Positions 24,205 to 33,838 of a DNA stretch of 64,000 nucleotides are shown here, piece after piece. Made by a program: the position numbers and the translations under genes. The notes beneath the pieces were generated by a model. It was not told where the DNA came from. It made no database searches and saw only the letters and a list, made by a program, of their open reading frames with translations. Origin of the DNA: Brachybacterium muris (GTDB lineage Bacteria > Actinomycetota > Actinomycetes > Actinomycetales > Dermabacteraceae). Position 1 is the stretch's first letter. The number at the start of each line of letters is the position of its first letter. Where the stretch lies: NCBI RefSeq assembly GCF_016907455.1, contig NZ_JAFBCB010000001.1:1240001-1304000 (forward strand), read 5' to 3'.

Positions 24205-25785
24205 TCAACGCTTCTGGTACAGCGCCTTGCGCTGGAAGCGTGGCTCGGAGGTGACGTGGATGCCCAGCTGGCGGAAGATCCCCTCGTCCACCGACCCCAG
24301 GATGGTGGTGGTGTGCACGTCGCAGCCTTCCAGGCTGCGTAGCTGCGCGAGCGCCAGGCGGGCGTTCTCGTCGGTCGCGGCGGAGACCGACAGGGCGATC
24401 AGCACCTCGTCGGTGTGCAGGCGGGGGTTGCGTGATCCCAGGTGCTGGGTCTTCAGAGTCTGGATCGGCTCGATCGAGGCGGGGGAGAGCAGGTGCACCG
24501 CATCGTCGAGCCCCGCCAGGCGCTTCAGGGCGTTCAGCAGCATCGCAGCGGAGCACCCCAGCAGCGCGGAGGTCTTGCCGGTGATGATCGTGCCATCGGC
24601 CAGTTCGAGGGCGGAGCCGGGATGCCCGGTGGCCTCCTGGACGGCGAGCGCGGGAGCCACTACGGCGCGATCCTCGGTGCGGCAGCCTGCCTTGCTCATC
24701 ACCATCGCCACCCGCTGGGACACGTCGTCCTCGCGATCGTGGATCCGCTCGTCCACCAGCACCTTGTAGTAGCGGCGGATGATCTCCTGCCGGGCGGCGT
24801 CACGGCACACCTCATCGTCGACGATGCCGCGGCCGGCCATGTTCACCCCCATCCCGGTGGGGGAGGCGTAGGGGGAGGTGCCGGTGAGCTCGGTGAGCAG
24901 GGAGCGCACCAGGGGGAACACGTCCACGTCACGGTTGTAGCTGGTGACCTGGGTGTCGTGGGCGGCCAGGTGGTACGGATCGATGAGGTTGCGGTCGTCC
25001 AGGTCCGCGGTGGCGGCCTCGTACGCGAGGTTCACCGGGTGCTCCAGCGGGAGGTCCCAGATCGGGAAGGTCTCGAACTTCGCGTAGCCGGAGCGGATGC
25101 CGCGACGGTGGTCGTGGTAGATCTGCGAGAGACAGGTGGCGAGCTTCCCGGAGCCGGGACCGGGGGCGGTGACCACGATCAGGTCCCGTGTGGTCTCGGA
25201 GTGCTCGTTGGCGCCCAGGCCCTGCTCGGAGACGATCCGGGTGGTGTCCTGCGGGTATCCGGGGATCACGCCGTGGCGCGCCACCTTGAGGCCCAGCCGC
25301 TCCAGGCGGGCGGCGAAGGCATGGGCCACATGGTTGGACTCCTCGAGCTGGGTGAGCACCACGTGCTCCACCAGGAACCCGCGCTCACGGAACACGTCCA
25401 CCAGGCGCAGCAGATCGTCCTCGTAGGGGATGCCCAGGTCAGCGCGCACCTTCTGGCGCTGCAGGTCCTTGGCGTTCAGGCAGATCAGGATCTCCAGCTC
25501 GTCCCTGAGCCGTTCGAGCATGGCGATCTTGTTGTCCGGGGTGAAGCCTGGCAGCACGCGGGAGGCGTGCAGGTCGTCGAAGAGCTTCCCACCCATCTCG
25601 AGGTACAGCTTCCCGCCGATCTGCACACGCCGGGCCTGGATGTGCTGGGACTGCAGCTCGATGTACCGCTGCCGGTCGAAGCCCACCGGCCGCGGGTGCG
25701 CCGCGCCGCCAGGGTCGGTGCTCCCCGGGCCGCTCCCGGTCGGCGGAGTGGGCGGGACCGGGGCGGCGGGGGCGGTGTCAGTCAC
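24205..25785 (-). CDS. DUF1846 family protein
   Basis: 526 residues. After a Pro-rich 30-residue lead, the family's conserved [12 protein letters not shown] start follows, then [16 protein letters not shown], and a P-loop-like A-P-G-P-G-S-G-K (about 207-214). DUF1846 proteins have structures but no agreed function. The GTG start has TAGCGT 6 bases upstream (25792-25797 on the plus strand), hence a leaderless mRNA. It converges with the CPBP gene at a 12-base gap. Confidence 0.9.
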   Translation of the reverse strand: MTDTAPAAPVPPTPPTGSGPGSTDPGGAAHPRPVGFDRQRYIELQSQHIQARRVQIGGKLYLEMGGKLFDDLHASRVLPGFTPDNKIAMLERLRDELEILICLNAKDLQRQKVRADLGIPYEDDLLRLVDVFRERGFLVEHVVLTQLEESNHVAHAFAARLERLGLKVARHGVIPGYPQDTTRIVSEQGLGANEHSETTRDLIVVTAPGPGSGKLATCLSQIYHDHRRGIRSGYAKFETFPIWDLPLEHPVNLAYEAATADLDDRNLIDPYHLAAHDTQVTSYNRDVDVFPLVRSLLTELTGTSPYASPTGMGVNMAGRGIVDDEVCRDAARQEIIRRYYKVLVDERIHDREDDVSQRVAMVMSKAGCRTEDRAVVAPALAVQEATGHPGSALELADGTIITGKTSALLGCSAAMLLNALKRLAGLDDAVHLLSPASIEPIQTLKTQHLGSRNPRLHTDEVLIALSVSAATDENARLALAQLRSLEGCDVHTTTILGSVDEGIFRQLGIHVTSEPRFQRKALYQKR

Positions 25786-25837
25786 CCGGCCACGCTAGCA
25801 ACGCCCCGGGGCCGACGGGGGCAGGCAGGGCTGCCTC

Positions 25838-26213
25838 TCATCCCACACTGCGATCCTCCGGGTCGCCGCCCGAGGAACGGTCGTCCGAGGAAGCGATGCC
25901 GGGGGAGCGAGGTCCGATGGGCATCCTCACCACCCCGAACCCGAGCAGCCCGGCCACCGGCAGCAGCGGCCACACCCAGTTGATCCCGTTGCTGCCCACC
26001 ATCCCGGAGGTGGCCATCACCGCGAGTCCCGCGCACACCATCACCGCGGCCGTGAGGGGTCGCCACAGGGCCGGGGCCGGGCGGTCGTCCGGTTTCGGGT
26101 CCTCGAAGCGGCCCATCACCAGCACGATCACGCCGGTGATCGCCAGCAGCACCAGCGCCCACAGGGGGCGGCTGGCCCACCAGGCGCCGCTCAGCGGCAC
26201 CGGCAGCAGTGGC
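25838..26213 (-). pseudogene. Acyltransferase family 3, C-terminal part (cut off by IS21 element)
   Basis: This is the 3' portion of the gene whose 5' part lies at 28795-29794. It encodes P-L-S-G-A-W-W-A-S-R-P-L-W and two or three membrane helices, ending in a charged tail. Removing the insertion sequence and one copy of the 5-base duplication joins ...A-K-S to L-L-P-V-P in frame. A reading that starts inside the insertion sequence at 26239 would give a 133-residue membrane fragment. Confidence 0.85.
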
Positions 26214-26233
26214 TGAGTATTCGTAGTCGTGGG
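26214..26233 (+). repeat. Left inverted repeat of the IS21 element
   Basis: TGAGTATTCGTAGTCGTGGG; identical to the right end at 13 of 20 positions, including 9 of the first 10. Confidence 0.7.
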
Positions 26234-26326
26234 AGCCACCGAATCTTGCTCTTGGGGACCGCCGATCGTGCCGACGGGGGCCAGTAGCCGCCGCGGTGGG
26301 GACCACTGGCTCCCGCCGGCATCGGG

Positions 26327-27073
26327 TCACTGGGGCAGTGCGGTGTGTTCTCGCATGTTCCTGTCGCCGGTGTCGATCCAGATTGTGTTGTGCACGATGC
26401 GGTCCATGATCGCATCGGCGTGGACTGCTCCACCGAGCCGGGCGTGCCAGTCCTTCTTCGGGTACTGGGTGCAGAACACGGTCGAGCCGGTGTCATAGCG
26501 GCGCTCGAGCAGTTCCAGCAGCATCGAACGCATTCCCTCGTCAGGATGGTCCAGCAGCCACTCGTCGATCACCAGCAGCGAGAACGTGGAGTACTTCCGC
26601 AGGAACTTCGTCTGGCCCTGCGGCTTGTCCTTTGCCAGGGCCCAGGCCTCTTCGAGGTCGGGCATTCGGATGTAGTGGGCTCGGAGCCGGTGCTGGCAGG
26701 CCTGCTTCGCCAGCGCGCAGCCGAGGTAGGACTTCCCTGAGCCGGTGAAGCCCTGGAAGACCACGTTCTGTTGCCGCTGGATGAAGGAGCAGGTTGCCAG
26801 TTGCGCGATCACGTTCCGGTTCAGTCCCCGTTCCTCGACCAGATCCAGCCGCCGCAGGTCCGCTCCGGGATAACGCAGCCCCGCCCGGCGGATCAGACCC
26901 TCGACCTTTCCATGATTGAAGATGGAATGCGCCTCGTCCACGATCAGCTGGAGCCGTTCCTGGAACGACATCCCCAGCACGTGAGCCTCATCCTGGGCAT
27001 CGATCGCGTCCAGCAGCGCGGTCGCGCCCATCTCGCGCAGCTTCCGCTTCGTGTCGTTATCGATCACGCTCAC
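26327..27073 (-). CDS. istB: IstB-type helper ATPase
   Basis: 248 residues of a DnaA/AAA+-like transposition helper. Walker A is G-F-T-G-S-G-K-S (about 100-107), Walker B is L-L-V-I-D-E-W-L-L (about 160-168), and the sensor region reads F-C-T-Q-Y-P. IstB activates the IstA transposase at the target. Start GTG 27073 overlaps the istA stop by 4 bases; a longer reading to 27385 is the antisense of istA. Confidence 0.93.
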   Translation of the reverse strand: MSVIDNDTKRKLREMGATALLDAIDAQDEAHVLGMSFQERLQLIVDEAHSIFNHGKVEGLIRRAGLRYPGADLRRLDLVEERGLNRNVIAQLATCSFIQRQQNVVFQGFTGSGKSYLGCALAKQACQHRLRAHYIRMPDLEEAWALAKDKPQGQTKFLRKYSTFSLLVIDEWLLDHPDEGMRSMLLELLERRYDTGSTVFCTQYPKKDWHARLGGAVHADAIMDRIVHNTIWIDTGDRNMREHTALPQ

Positions 27074-28632
27074 CGGACACCTCCGGCGTAGTAGTCGGCG
27101 CCACGGACGTATCCGCCGTCTTCCGCGGGTTCCTCGCGGGGTGGACGCAGGGCGGCGACCTTGTCCTGCCCGGTGGCCAAGATCGGGTGCAGATGCGCAT
27201 AGCGCGGTGAACGGACCCGTCCCGTCAGCGCGAGTGCGCAGGCCGCCTCGACCCGATCTACGGAGAAGCGGCGAGAGAGCCGTAGCACCGCCAACGCGGG
27301 ATCCAGGCCCTGTTCCACGATCGGCACGGACTCGAAGATCCGCTGGATCACGATCACCGTGGCCGGCCCGACCCGATCTGCCCACGCCCGCACCCTCTGC
27401 GCGTCCCAGGCCTGGAAACGCTCGCCCGCAGGTAGGTCCGCGTCGTTGGTGCGGTACTCATTGCTCGCGGTCTCCGGGAGCAGCAGGTGACTGGTCAGTC
27501 GCTGGCTGCCCTGATAGATCTCCAGCGTCCGGGCCGTGATGCGCAGATCGACCTTCGCGCCGATGTGCGCGAACGGCGCGGAGTAGAAGTTCCGCGCGAA
27601 CGTGACGTGCCCGTTCCTGCCCACTCGTCGTCCGTAGTGCCATGTCGAGATCTCGTAGGGCACCGCCGGCAGCGGCGTCAGCAGCGGCCGCTCCTCCGCG
27701 TCGAACACGCTGGCGCGGGATCCGGGCCGCTTCTGGAACGGCTCCGCGTTATAGGCCTCCATCCGCTGCCCGATGGCGGCTGCAAGTTCGGGCAGGGACG
27801 TGAATCGCTGATCCCGCAGCCCGGCGATGACCCAGGTCGCGACGTGCGCGACGGTGTTCTCCACGCTCGCCTTGTCTTTCGGTTTCCGCACCCTCCCCGG
27901 GAGCACCGCCGCCGAGTAATGCGCTGCCATCTCGCGATACGCATCGTTCAGGACGATCTCGCCCTCGCGGGGGTGCTTCACCACACCGGTCTTGAGGTTG
28001 TCCGGAACGATCCTCGGGACCGTCCCGCCCAGCGCCTCGAACATCGCTACGTGCGCTCGCAGCCAGGACTCCTGGCGCATATCCAGCGCCGGGAAGCAGA
28101 ACGCGTAACGAGAAAAAGGCAGGCAGGCAACGAACAAGAACACCTTCGAGACCTCGCCGGTGACCGGATCGGCCAGCTCCATCGTGGGGCCGGACCAGTC
28201 GACCTCCACGCTCTGGCCGGCCTTGTGACCGACTCTCGAAGCGGCACCGGTGACCATGACGTGGTGCTGGTAGGTGCGGCAAAACCGGTCATACCCCATC
28301 GCCGGATCCCCAGCCGCCGTGGTCGCGTCGAAGTACTCGCCGTGCAACAGCTTCAGCGTCACGCCGACCCTGGCCATCTCTCGATGGACCTGTTCCCAGT
28401 CCGGCTGTGCGAACACGCTCTCGTGCTCGCCCCGGCCCGGGAACAACCGGGCATACACCTGCTCATCGGCGACGTCCGCGATATCGCCCCACCCGATCCC
28501 TGCAGCGTCAGCGGCCTCGAACACCGCCCTCACGGACTTGCGGGACATGCCCTGCGAGGACGAAATCGCTCGCCCCGACAGACCTTCTGCGCGCAGCTGG
28601 AGCACCAGCTTCGCCCTGATCTTCCGTACCAT
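27070..28632 (-). CDS. istA: IstA-type transposase
   Basis: 520 residues: an N-terminal HTH (about 10-40), then a DDE catalytic core with V-D-W-S-G-P (first Asp, about 145), I-V-P-D-N-L-K-T (second Asp, about 213) and A-S-V-E-N (Glu, about 255), then a C-terminal beta-barrel-like Mu-C domain. Length is normal for IS21 IstA. ATG 28632 has GGAAGGAG 9 bases upstream. No stops or frameshifts, so the element may be active. Confidence 0.94.
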   Translation of the reverse strand: MVRKIRAKLVLQLRAEGLSGRAISSSQGMSRKSVRAVFEAADAAGIGWGDIADVADEQVYARLFPGRGEHESVFAQPDWEQVHREMARVGVTLKLLHGEYFDATTAAGDPAMGYDRFCRTYQHHVMVTGAASRVGHKAGQSVEVDWSGPTMELADPVTGEVSKVFLFVACLPFSRYAFCFPALDMRQESWLRAHVAMFEALGGTVPRIVPDNLKTGVVKHPREGEIVLNDAYREMAAHYSAAVLPGRVRKPKDKASVENTVAHVATWVIAGLRDQRFTSLPELAAAIGQRMEAYNAEPFQKRPGSRASVFDAEERPLLTPLPAVPYEISTWHYGRRVGRNGHVTFARNFYSAPFAHIGAKVDLRITARTLEIYQGSQRLTSHLLLPETASNEYRTNDADLPAGERFQAWDAQRVRAWADRVGPATVIVIQRIFESVPIVEQGLDPALAVLRLSRRFSVDRVEAACALALTGRVRSPRYAHLHPILATGQDKVAALRPPREEPAEDGGYVRGADYYAGGVR

Positions 28633-28774
28633 TCCAGATTGCTCCTTCCGCCGCGTGCCCTATACACACGGCGGAAGGAGCGTAGACAGAGCGGCCCCAA
28701 CGACACCACTGGTGGTCCCGAACGACGCCACCGCTACGGCAGCGACGTGGCACCCGAACCCTCGATCAGCGGAC

Positions 28775-28794
28775 CCCAGCGAGGCGAATATTCA
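28775..28794 (-). repeat. Right inverted repeat of the IS21 element
   Basis: On the minus strand TGAATATTCGCCTCGCTGGG. It defines the right boundary, next to the acyltransferase codons for D-A-K-S. Confidence 0.7.
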
Positions 28795-29794
28795 GTGACT
28801 TCGCATCCAGGGCGAGCAGGAGGTGTGCGAGGCCCACCATGGCGGTGAGGTGCCACAGGAACCAGGTCATGATGCGTCGGTTCACCATCACGGTCACCAG
28901 CCAGATCCGGGGACGGCGCAGCAGCGCGGTGAGCGGCCTCTCCGCGAGCAGCACCAGTCCGGCCTGCATCATGCCCAGGAACGCCATGGTGACCCGGGTG
29001 GGGTTGGAGTTGCTGATCGCGTCACTGCCGGCGGTGATCATCGAGACCGGATAGGGCCCAGGACCCACCAGCAGCAGCAGGCCCACCGCGCCCACGGCTG
29101 CCAGGGCCAACCGTCGGCCGGCCCCGGCGAGCTTTCCGTCCAGCCAGGCGTAGCCGAACTGGTGGAAGCTGGCCCACACCAGCACGTAGTTGGGGTAGCC
29201 CAGCAGCGGCTGCTGGGTTGCGATGCTGAGCGCATCCACCAGTCCGGCAATCACGATGCCGCCGATGATCGAGTACCAGCCGAACCTCTCCCACAGCACC
29301 AGGCACGGCGGGGCGATCACGATCACCAGCAGGTAGGAGGCCAGGAACCAGGTGGGGATCAGCGCCATCTGGGAGGCCAGCCGCATCGTGTCCGCCGGTG
29401 CACCGGCAGCGAGCGCCACGACGCAGATCACCAGCCAGGTCAGCAGCAGCGGCAGCAGGGGGATGCCCAGGCGCCGCAGGCGGGTGCGCAGCCAGGATGC
29501 GTACCCCTCACCGCGACGACGCGCGGAGCGCCAGGACAGGGCATTGGAGTAGCCGCCCACCAGGAAGAAGATCGGCATCACCTGGAACACCCAGGTCAGC
29601 GGATGGGTCCAGCGGGCCGCATCGAGCACGCCGTGGGGCTGCAGCCCGCCGTCGGGATGCACCGCCATGATCGTCCAGTGCCCCAGCACCACCACGGTGA
29701 TCGCGGCCGCCCGCAGGAAGTCCACCACCCGGTTGCGGGTGGCTGGGGTAGCGGCGTCGACCTGCTCGGCGCGGCTGAGGGCCCGGGTGCTCAT
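28795..29794 (-). pseudogene. Acyltransferase family 3, N-terminal part (disrupted by IS21 element)
   Basis: 333 residues of an OafA/acyltransferase_3 membrane protein: R-V-V-D-F-L-R-A-A-A at 22-31, catalytic-type His in V-L-G-H-W, F-F-L-V-G-G-Y-S and at least eight helices up to W-H-L-T-A-M-V. The next residues are supplied by the insertion sequence (L-N-I-R...stop). The family adds O-acyl groups to envelope polysaccharides or lipids. ATG 29794 overlaps the 2H phosphoesterase stop (ATGA), so it was the second gene of that operon. Loss of the last helices makes activity unlikely. Confidence 0.88.
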
Positions 29795-30459
29795 CGCCGG
29801 CCGACGCCTTCCTGCCTCAGTACGTCCCAGCGGTACTCGTGCTCATCGCGGCCCAGGCGCATCAGGGTCAGGGTGGGCGCGGCCTCGATGGCTGCAGGGG
29901 AGGCATCGGCCAGGGGTACGAGGGCGTGAGCGATCGGTCCGGGATCGTCATCGGCGTTCACGTAGGACAGGGACAGGTGCGGCCAGAAGCGGCCCCAGTC
30001 CTGCTCCCCGATCACCTCGTCCACGGCGGCGCGTTGGATCCGGGCGAGCTCCTCGAGCCACGGGGCGGGCTCGGCGATGAGCATCACCGACTCGTGGGCC
30101 ACGAGAACCGAGGTGAAGCGGATGGTCGGTGCCGGGCCCTGGGCCGCCAGCCGCTCCCAGTGGTCGAACACGCGCTTCCCCACGTCGGCGAGCTGCTGCT
30201 GGGTGACCTCGTCCTCGAAGCCGATGCCGGTCATGGTCAGGTGCAGTCCCCGGTCCGGCACGACGTCCAAGGACGCGAATCCTCCGAGGACCTCCCGTGC
30301 CCGGCTCGCGAACTCCCGCACGGCGGGGGCCTGTTCCATCGTGAGATGGAAGGTGTGCATACGCCGGCCCTCGCGCCAGCCCGGCCGCCACCACCAGTGG
30401 TCCCGGATGCGGTCGAGGTCCTCGGCAACTCTCAGCTCCATCTGCACATCATCGCGCAT
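29791..30459 (-). CDS. 2H phosphoesterase (2'-5' RNA ligase/cyclic phosphodiesterase type)
   Basis: About 222 residues with the two signature motifs of 2H enzymes: H-L-T-M near residue 74 and H-L-S-L-S-Y near 164. These hold the two catalytic His-x-Thr/Ser pairs that open 2',3'-cyclic phosphates or handle 2'-5' bonds. The physiological substrate is unknown. ATG 30459 or ATG 30441 may be the start; neither has a clear ribosome site. It diverges from the AI-2E-family gene with only 11 bases between starts, so the two promoters must overlap. Confidence 0.75.
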   Translation of the reverse strand: MRDDVQMELRVAEDLDRIRDHWWWRPGWREGRRMHTFHLTMEQAPAVREFASRAREVLGGFASLDVVPDRGLHLTMTGIGFEDEVTQQQLADVGKRVFDHWERLAAQGPAPTIRFTSVLVAHESVMLIAEPAPWLEELARIQRAAVDEVIGEQDWGRFWPHLSLSYVNADDDPGPIAHALVPLADASPAAIEAAPTLTLMRLGRDEHEYRWDVLRQEGVGRR

Positions 30460-30470
30460 ACGATCACCCC

Positions 30471-31684
30471 ATGACTGCAGCCTCGGACCCAGCGCCCCAG
30501 CCCCGGCCCGGGTTCCCACGCGCCGTGCTGATCCTGCTGGCGCTCGCCGCGGGGGTGGTGGTGCTGCTGGGGATGCAGGCGTTCGCCGGGCTGATCGTGC
30601 CGGTGTTCCTGGCACTGAACCTGATCATCGCGGTGCACCCGGTGGGGCGCGCGCTCACCCGGCGCGGCCTACCGCCGATCGTCGGATCCTTGGTGACGAT
30701 GCTGATCGTGCTGCTGGCCCTGGTGGGGTTCTTCGTGGCGATCGCCTGGGCGGTGGCGCAGCTGATCCAGCAGCTGCCCCGCTACGCCGATCAGTTCAAC
30801 TCCATGGTGGGAGAGGTGCTCACGCGCCTTGCGGAGCTGGGCATCGGCCAGGAGCAGATCGACACCTGGCTGGCCGACTTCAACTTCGCGAGCCTGTTCG
30901 GCCTGCTGAACAGCGCCGTCAGCTCGGTCGGTGCGATCGGCGCACTGCTGGCCGCCACTTTCGCGACCATCATCTTCTTCGGACTCGACGCAGCCGGCCT
31001 GCCGCAGCGCCTGGCCCTGGTGCGGAGCGAGCACGCCCCCACTCACCGGGCCCTGCTGGACTTCGCGCTCAGCGTGCGCACCTACTGGATCGTGACCACC
31101 GTGTTCGGCGCCGTGGTGGCGGTGATCGACGGCCTGGCCCTGTGGGCCCTCGGGGTGCCACTGCCTGCGGTGTGGGCGGTGCTGCTGTTCCTGTGCAACT
31201 ACATCCCCAACATCGGCTTCATCTTCGCGATGATCCCACCCACCTGATGGCGCTGCTCGCCCAGGGGCCGTGGACCGCCGTGCTGGTGGTGGTCATCTGC
31301 ACCACGGTGGCCATGCTGCTGCAGGGCCTGGTCCAACCCCGCGTCACCGGCCGCGCCGTGGGGGTCAGTGCGAGCGTGTCGTTCCTGTCGGTGCTGTTCT
31401 GGTCCTGGGTGCTGGGAGCTGCCGGTGCGCTGCTCTCGGTGCCGATGACCCTGCTCGTCAAGGAGCTGCTGGTCGACGCGGACCCGCGGGCACGCTGGGC
31501 CAATGCGTTCCTCGCCGACACGGTGGACGCGGCGGTGGAACCACCGGCGAACCGGGTCGGGACCGGGCCCTCGCCCACGGAGTCAGCGGCCGGCGTCGAA
31601 GCTCACCCGGGCGCGGTCGAGGCAGTTGCCGCGCCGTCGGGCGGAGATCCCGATGCGGACGAGCCGGGGCGGCCGGCGGAGTGA
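30471..31684 (+). pseudogene. AI-2E/UPF0118 family transporter, frameshifted
   Basis: The gene would encode 404 residues. The first 258 (to TGA 31245) contain helix pairs, a long soluble loop (Q-Q-L-P-R-Y-A-D-Q-F) and N-Y-I-P-N-I-G-F-I. The next part (L-M-A-L-L-A-Q-G-P, two or three helices, then a charged tail to 31684) is in another frame. A single missing base near 31241-31244 (ACC-TG where a Leu codon is expected) explains it, as a true mutation or a sequencing error. UPF0118 proteins are named for AI-2 export but many do other transport such as Na+/H+ exchange. TACGAT at 30459-30464 is 6 bases before the ATG. Confidence 0.8.
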
Positions 31685-31734
31685 TCCCCACCCGCCGTCT
31701 CCAGCACCTCTCAGGAGCAGGTGCGCGGGATCGC

Positions 31735-32028
31735 TCAGGAGGCGGGATCGGGGTCCGGTCGCTCGGGAGACCCGGCCCAGGCGGATCCCCGTCGCAGTCG
31801 TACTGGCCCCCGCGCAGTGGCGATGTCGACGACGGTGCCACCCTGGGTGACCTCGATGGTGCCGGCTGTCGCCAGCGACGCGGCCACCTCACGCACCGGA
31901 TCCATCAGCTCTCGCCAATGCTCGGATTCGAGCTCTCGGGCGACCTCCGACGGGCAGATGCTGGAGTGAGCGTCGCGTGCTCCCAGAATATCGATGGTGG
32001 TGCGCTCGATGTCTTCGCGGCTGGTCAT
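31735..32028 (-). CDS. DUF3253 family protein
   Basis: 97 residues with the DUF3253 core: S-I-C-P-S-E-V-A-R-E-L near 23-33, W-R-E-L-M-D-P-V-R-E-V and I-E-V-T-Q-G-G ending T-A-R-G-P-V-R-L-R-R. It is a small winged-helix-like domain of unknown function. TAACCT at 32035-32040 lies 6 bases before the ATG (minus strand), consistent with a leaderless mRNA. Confidence 0.85.
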   Translation of the reverse strand: MTSREDIERTTIDILGARDAHSSICPSEVARELESEHWRELMDPVREVAASLATAGTIEVTQGGTVVDIATARGPVRLRRGSAWAGSPERPDPDPAS

Positions 32029-32071
32029 ACCGTGAGGTTACGACGATCACGCGCTCACGGGGAAGTGCTGA

Positions 32072-32410
32072 TCAGCCGGGCGGGATCGGTCGGAAGCGAC
32101 CGCCCATCCCGCGGGTGAGCAGCACGGCGAACAGCGGAGCAATGGTCGCCGTCGTCCCCTCGAGGTGATCGATCACCACCCGCAGCGCCTGACGGGCCGT
32201 CGCGTCCTCGTCGGCCCACGTGCTCGAGTCCACTGCGAACCGCAGCACCACGCGGCCGATGCGCTTCCCACCGACCAGCGGCGCCTCCACATCCCGCTTC
32301 TCCACCACGTGCAGGGTCCCCAGTGCCAGCTCCGCCTGCTCCATCACCTCGGCAGGGGTGATGCCGGGGCGCATGTCCCCGATCGGCAGGTGCATGCGGT
32401 AGCTGGGCAT
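32072..32410 (-). CDS. Hypothetical protein, small conserved-looking
   Basis: 112 residues, no family recognised. It is a single soluble alpha/beta domain with S-Y-R-M-H-L-P-I-G-D at the start and R-V-V-L-R-F-A-V in the middle; no cysteines, membrane segments or signal peptide. Coding is supported by high third-position GC and by TACGCT at 32417-32422 exactly 6 bases before the ATG, as in neighbouring leaderless genes. It diverges from the hydrolase gene. Confidence 0.6.
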   Translation of the reverse strand: MPSYRMHLPIGDMRPGITPAEVMEQAELALGTLHVVEKRDVEAPLVGGKRIGRVVLRFAVDSSTWADEDATARQALRVVIDHLEGTTATIAPLFAVLLTRGMGGRFRPIPPG

Positions 32411-32451
32411 CCATCCAGCGTAACGACCCGGGTACGGAGCATGATGGGGTC

Positions 32452-33213
32452 ATGAGCTCCGAGGCAGTGGTGCTGGTGCACGGCACACGCACCTCCCACA
32501 GCCAGTGGGACCGTCAGATGCCGGCCCTGCGTGCCGCCGGGTACACCGTGGTGGCGCCGGATCTTCCGGGACACGGGACGCGGCGCGGGGAGCCCTTCAC
32601 CCTCGATGCAGCCATCACCGCCATCACGGACGCGATCGCGCTCGGCGCCACCTTGACCGGCTCCGATGACGGGGCTGCGGAATGCCGGGTGCACCTGGTC
32701 GGATCCTCCGTGGGCGGGATGCTCGCGATCCATGCCGCCGCTGCGCGACCTGCGGCGCTCGCCTCCCTCACCGTGTGCGGCGGGACCGTGCAGCCCACCC
32801 CTCGGACCGCACGCCTCTACGGACGGCTCCTCGAACTGGTGGACAGCCTCCCCGGTGGGGCCGACGGCAGCTCCCGACTGTTCGAGCTTCTGCTGGGCCC
32901 CGACGGCACCCGGGCCTACCTGCGGGGAGGACGAGCGCCCGCCGAGGTGGCGATGCCGTCATTCGATGCGGTCGCCTCACTGGACCTGCGTGCAGACCTG
33001 GCCCGTATCGAGGTGGCAGTGACGTTCCTGCACGGCCGCTTCGACCAGATGAGGGTGCACGAGAGGAGCTTCGTCGCCTCCACACGCAAGGGGCGGCTGG
33101 TCGTTCTGCCCTACGGCACCCACATGGTGAACCTCAACATGCCCGAGCGCTTCAACGCCGACCTGCTGCGGGTGCTGGCCCGGGCCTCCGCACCACCTAC
33201 CCTGGGATCATGA
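32452..33213 (+). CDS. Alpha/beta hydrolase
   Basis: 253 residues of the alpha/beta-hydrolase fold: oxyanion H-G-T-R-T-S-H near 9-15, nucleophile elbow G-S-S-V-G-G (about 84-89), the acid in L-H-G-R-F-D-Q and the His in G-T-H-M-V-N. The order Ser-Asp-His is intact. The natural substrate is unknown. Its stop overlaps the start of the LysR-type effector gene (ATGA), suggesting they are made together and that the small molecule sensed may be the hydrolase's substrate or product; that is an inference. Confidence 0.85.
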   Translation: MSSEAVVLVHGTRTSHSQWDRQMPALRAAGYTVVAPDLPGHGTRRGEPFTLDAAITAITDAIALGATLTGSDDGAAECRVHLVGSSVGGMLAIHAAAARPAALASLTVCGGTVQPTPRTARLYGRLLELVDSLPGGADGSSRLFELLLGPDGTRAYLRGGRAPAEVAMPSFDAVASLDLRADLARIEVAVTFLHGRFDQMRVHERSFVASTRKGRLVVLPYGTHMVNLNMPERFNADLLRVLARASAPPTLGS

Positions 33214-33755
33214 CCACTTCCACCCTGCGGGTCGGCTTCGTCCCCGGCGTCGAACCCGACCGGTTCCTGCGCCGCTGGAAGGCACTGCGCAACGGCACCT
33301 GGCTGGAGTTGATCCCCGTGGCGCAGTCCCGACAGATCGACGCACTGACCGCGGGCGAGGTGGACATGTGCTTCGCACGCGATACCGACCCCGGCAACGC
33401 GTTCCATGCCGTCAGCCTGTGGGAGGAGCGCCCGGTCGTGGCGATGAGCACCGACCACGTGCTCTCCGTACTCGACGAGATCACCGAGGCGGACCTCGCC
33501 GAGGAGACCGAGATCCCCTCCCAGGGACCCGACGACGCCGCGGACCGGGTGGCCGTGGCCGCCACCGGGGTGGGGTACACCCGGGTGCCGATGTCACTGG
33601 CCCGCCTGCACCACCGCAAGGACGCCACCCATCGGCCCCTGCTGGATGCCGACCCCACGCGCATCATCCTGCTGTGGCCGCGCGACGCCGACGACGAGCT
33701 GCGCCAGCAGTTCGTCGGCGTGGTCCGCGGCCGCACGGTGCGATCCTCCCGCTGA
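33210..33755 (+). CDS. LysR-type substrate-binding domain without DNA-binding domain
   Basis: 181 residues that start directly at the first beta strand of a LysR effector fold: L-R-V-G-F-V-P-G-V near residues 6-14, then [10 protein letters not shown] at 46-55 and V-A-A-T-G-V-G-Y near 115. No helix-turn-helix is encoded in frame upstream; that space is the hydrolase gene. It has both an ATGA overlap and a TACCCT box 6 bases before its ATG (33198-33203). It may bind a ligand or partner with another regulator. Confidence 0.75.
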   Translation: MTTSTLRVGFVPGVEPDRFLRRWKALRNGTWLELIPVAQSRQIDALTAGEVDMCFARDTDPGNAFHAVSLWEERPVVAMSTDHVLSVLDEITEADLAEETEIPSQGPDDAADRVAVAATGVGYTRVPMSLARLHHRKDATHRPLLDADPTRIILLWPRDADDELRQQFVGVVRGRTVRSSR

Positions 33756-33838
33756 CCAGATCGCTCCCTGCCGGCCGCAGTACACCGCACCAGATGGACC
33801 ACACGACCTTTCAACCCCGAACCGAAGGAGAACACCCC

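Larger units (their letters stand above)
26214..28794 (-). mobile_element. IS21-family insertion sequence (2581 bp)
   Basis: Carries istA and istB on the minus strand, overlapping by GTGA. Imperfect terminal inverted repeats TGAGTATTCG... and TGAATATTCG... begin exactly at the two ends. The flanks are GTGGC (26209-26213) and GTGAC (28795-28799), a 5-bp target duplication with one mismatch. Both genes look intact. Confidence 0.88.

Noticed and set aside
26327..27385. Longer IstB starting at 27385
   Set aside because: The extension is antisense/out of frame within istA; the GTGA overlap at 27070-27073 gives the normal IstB length.
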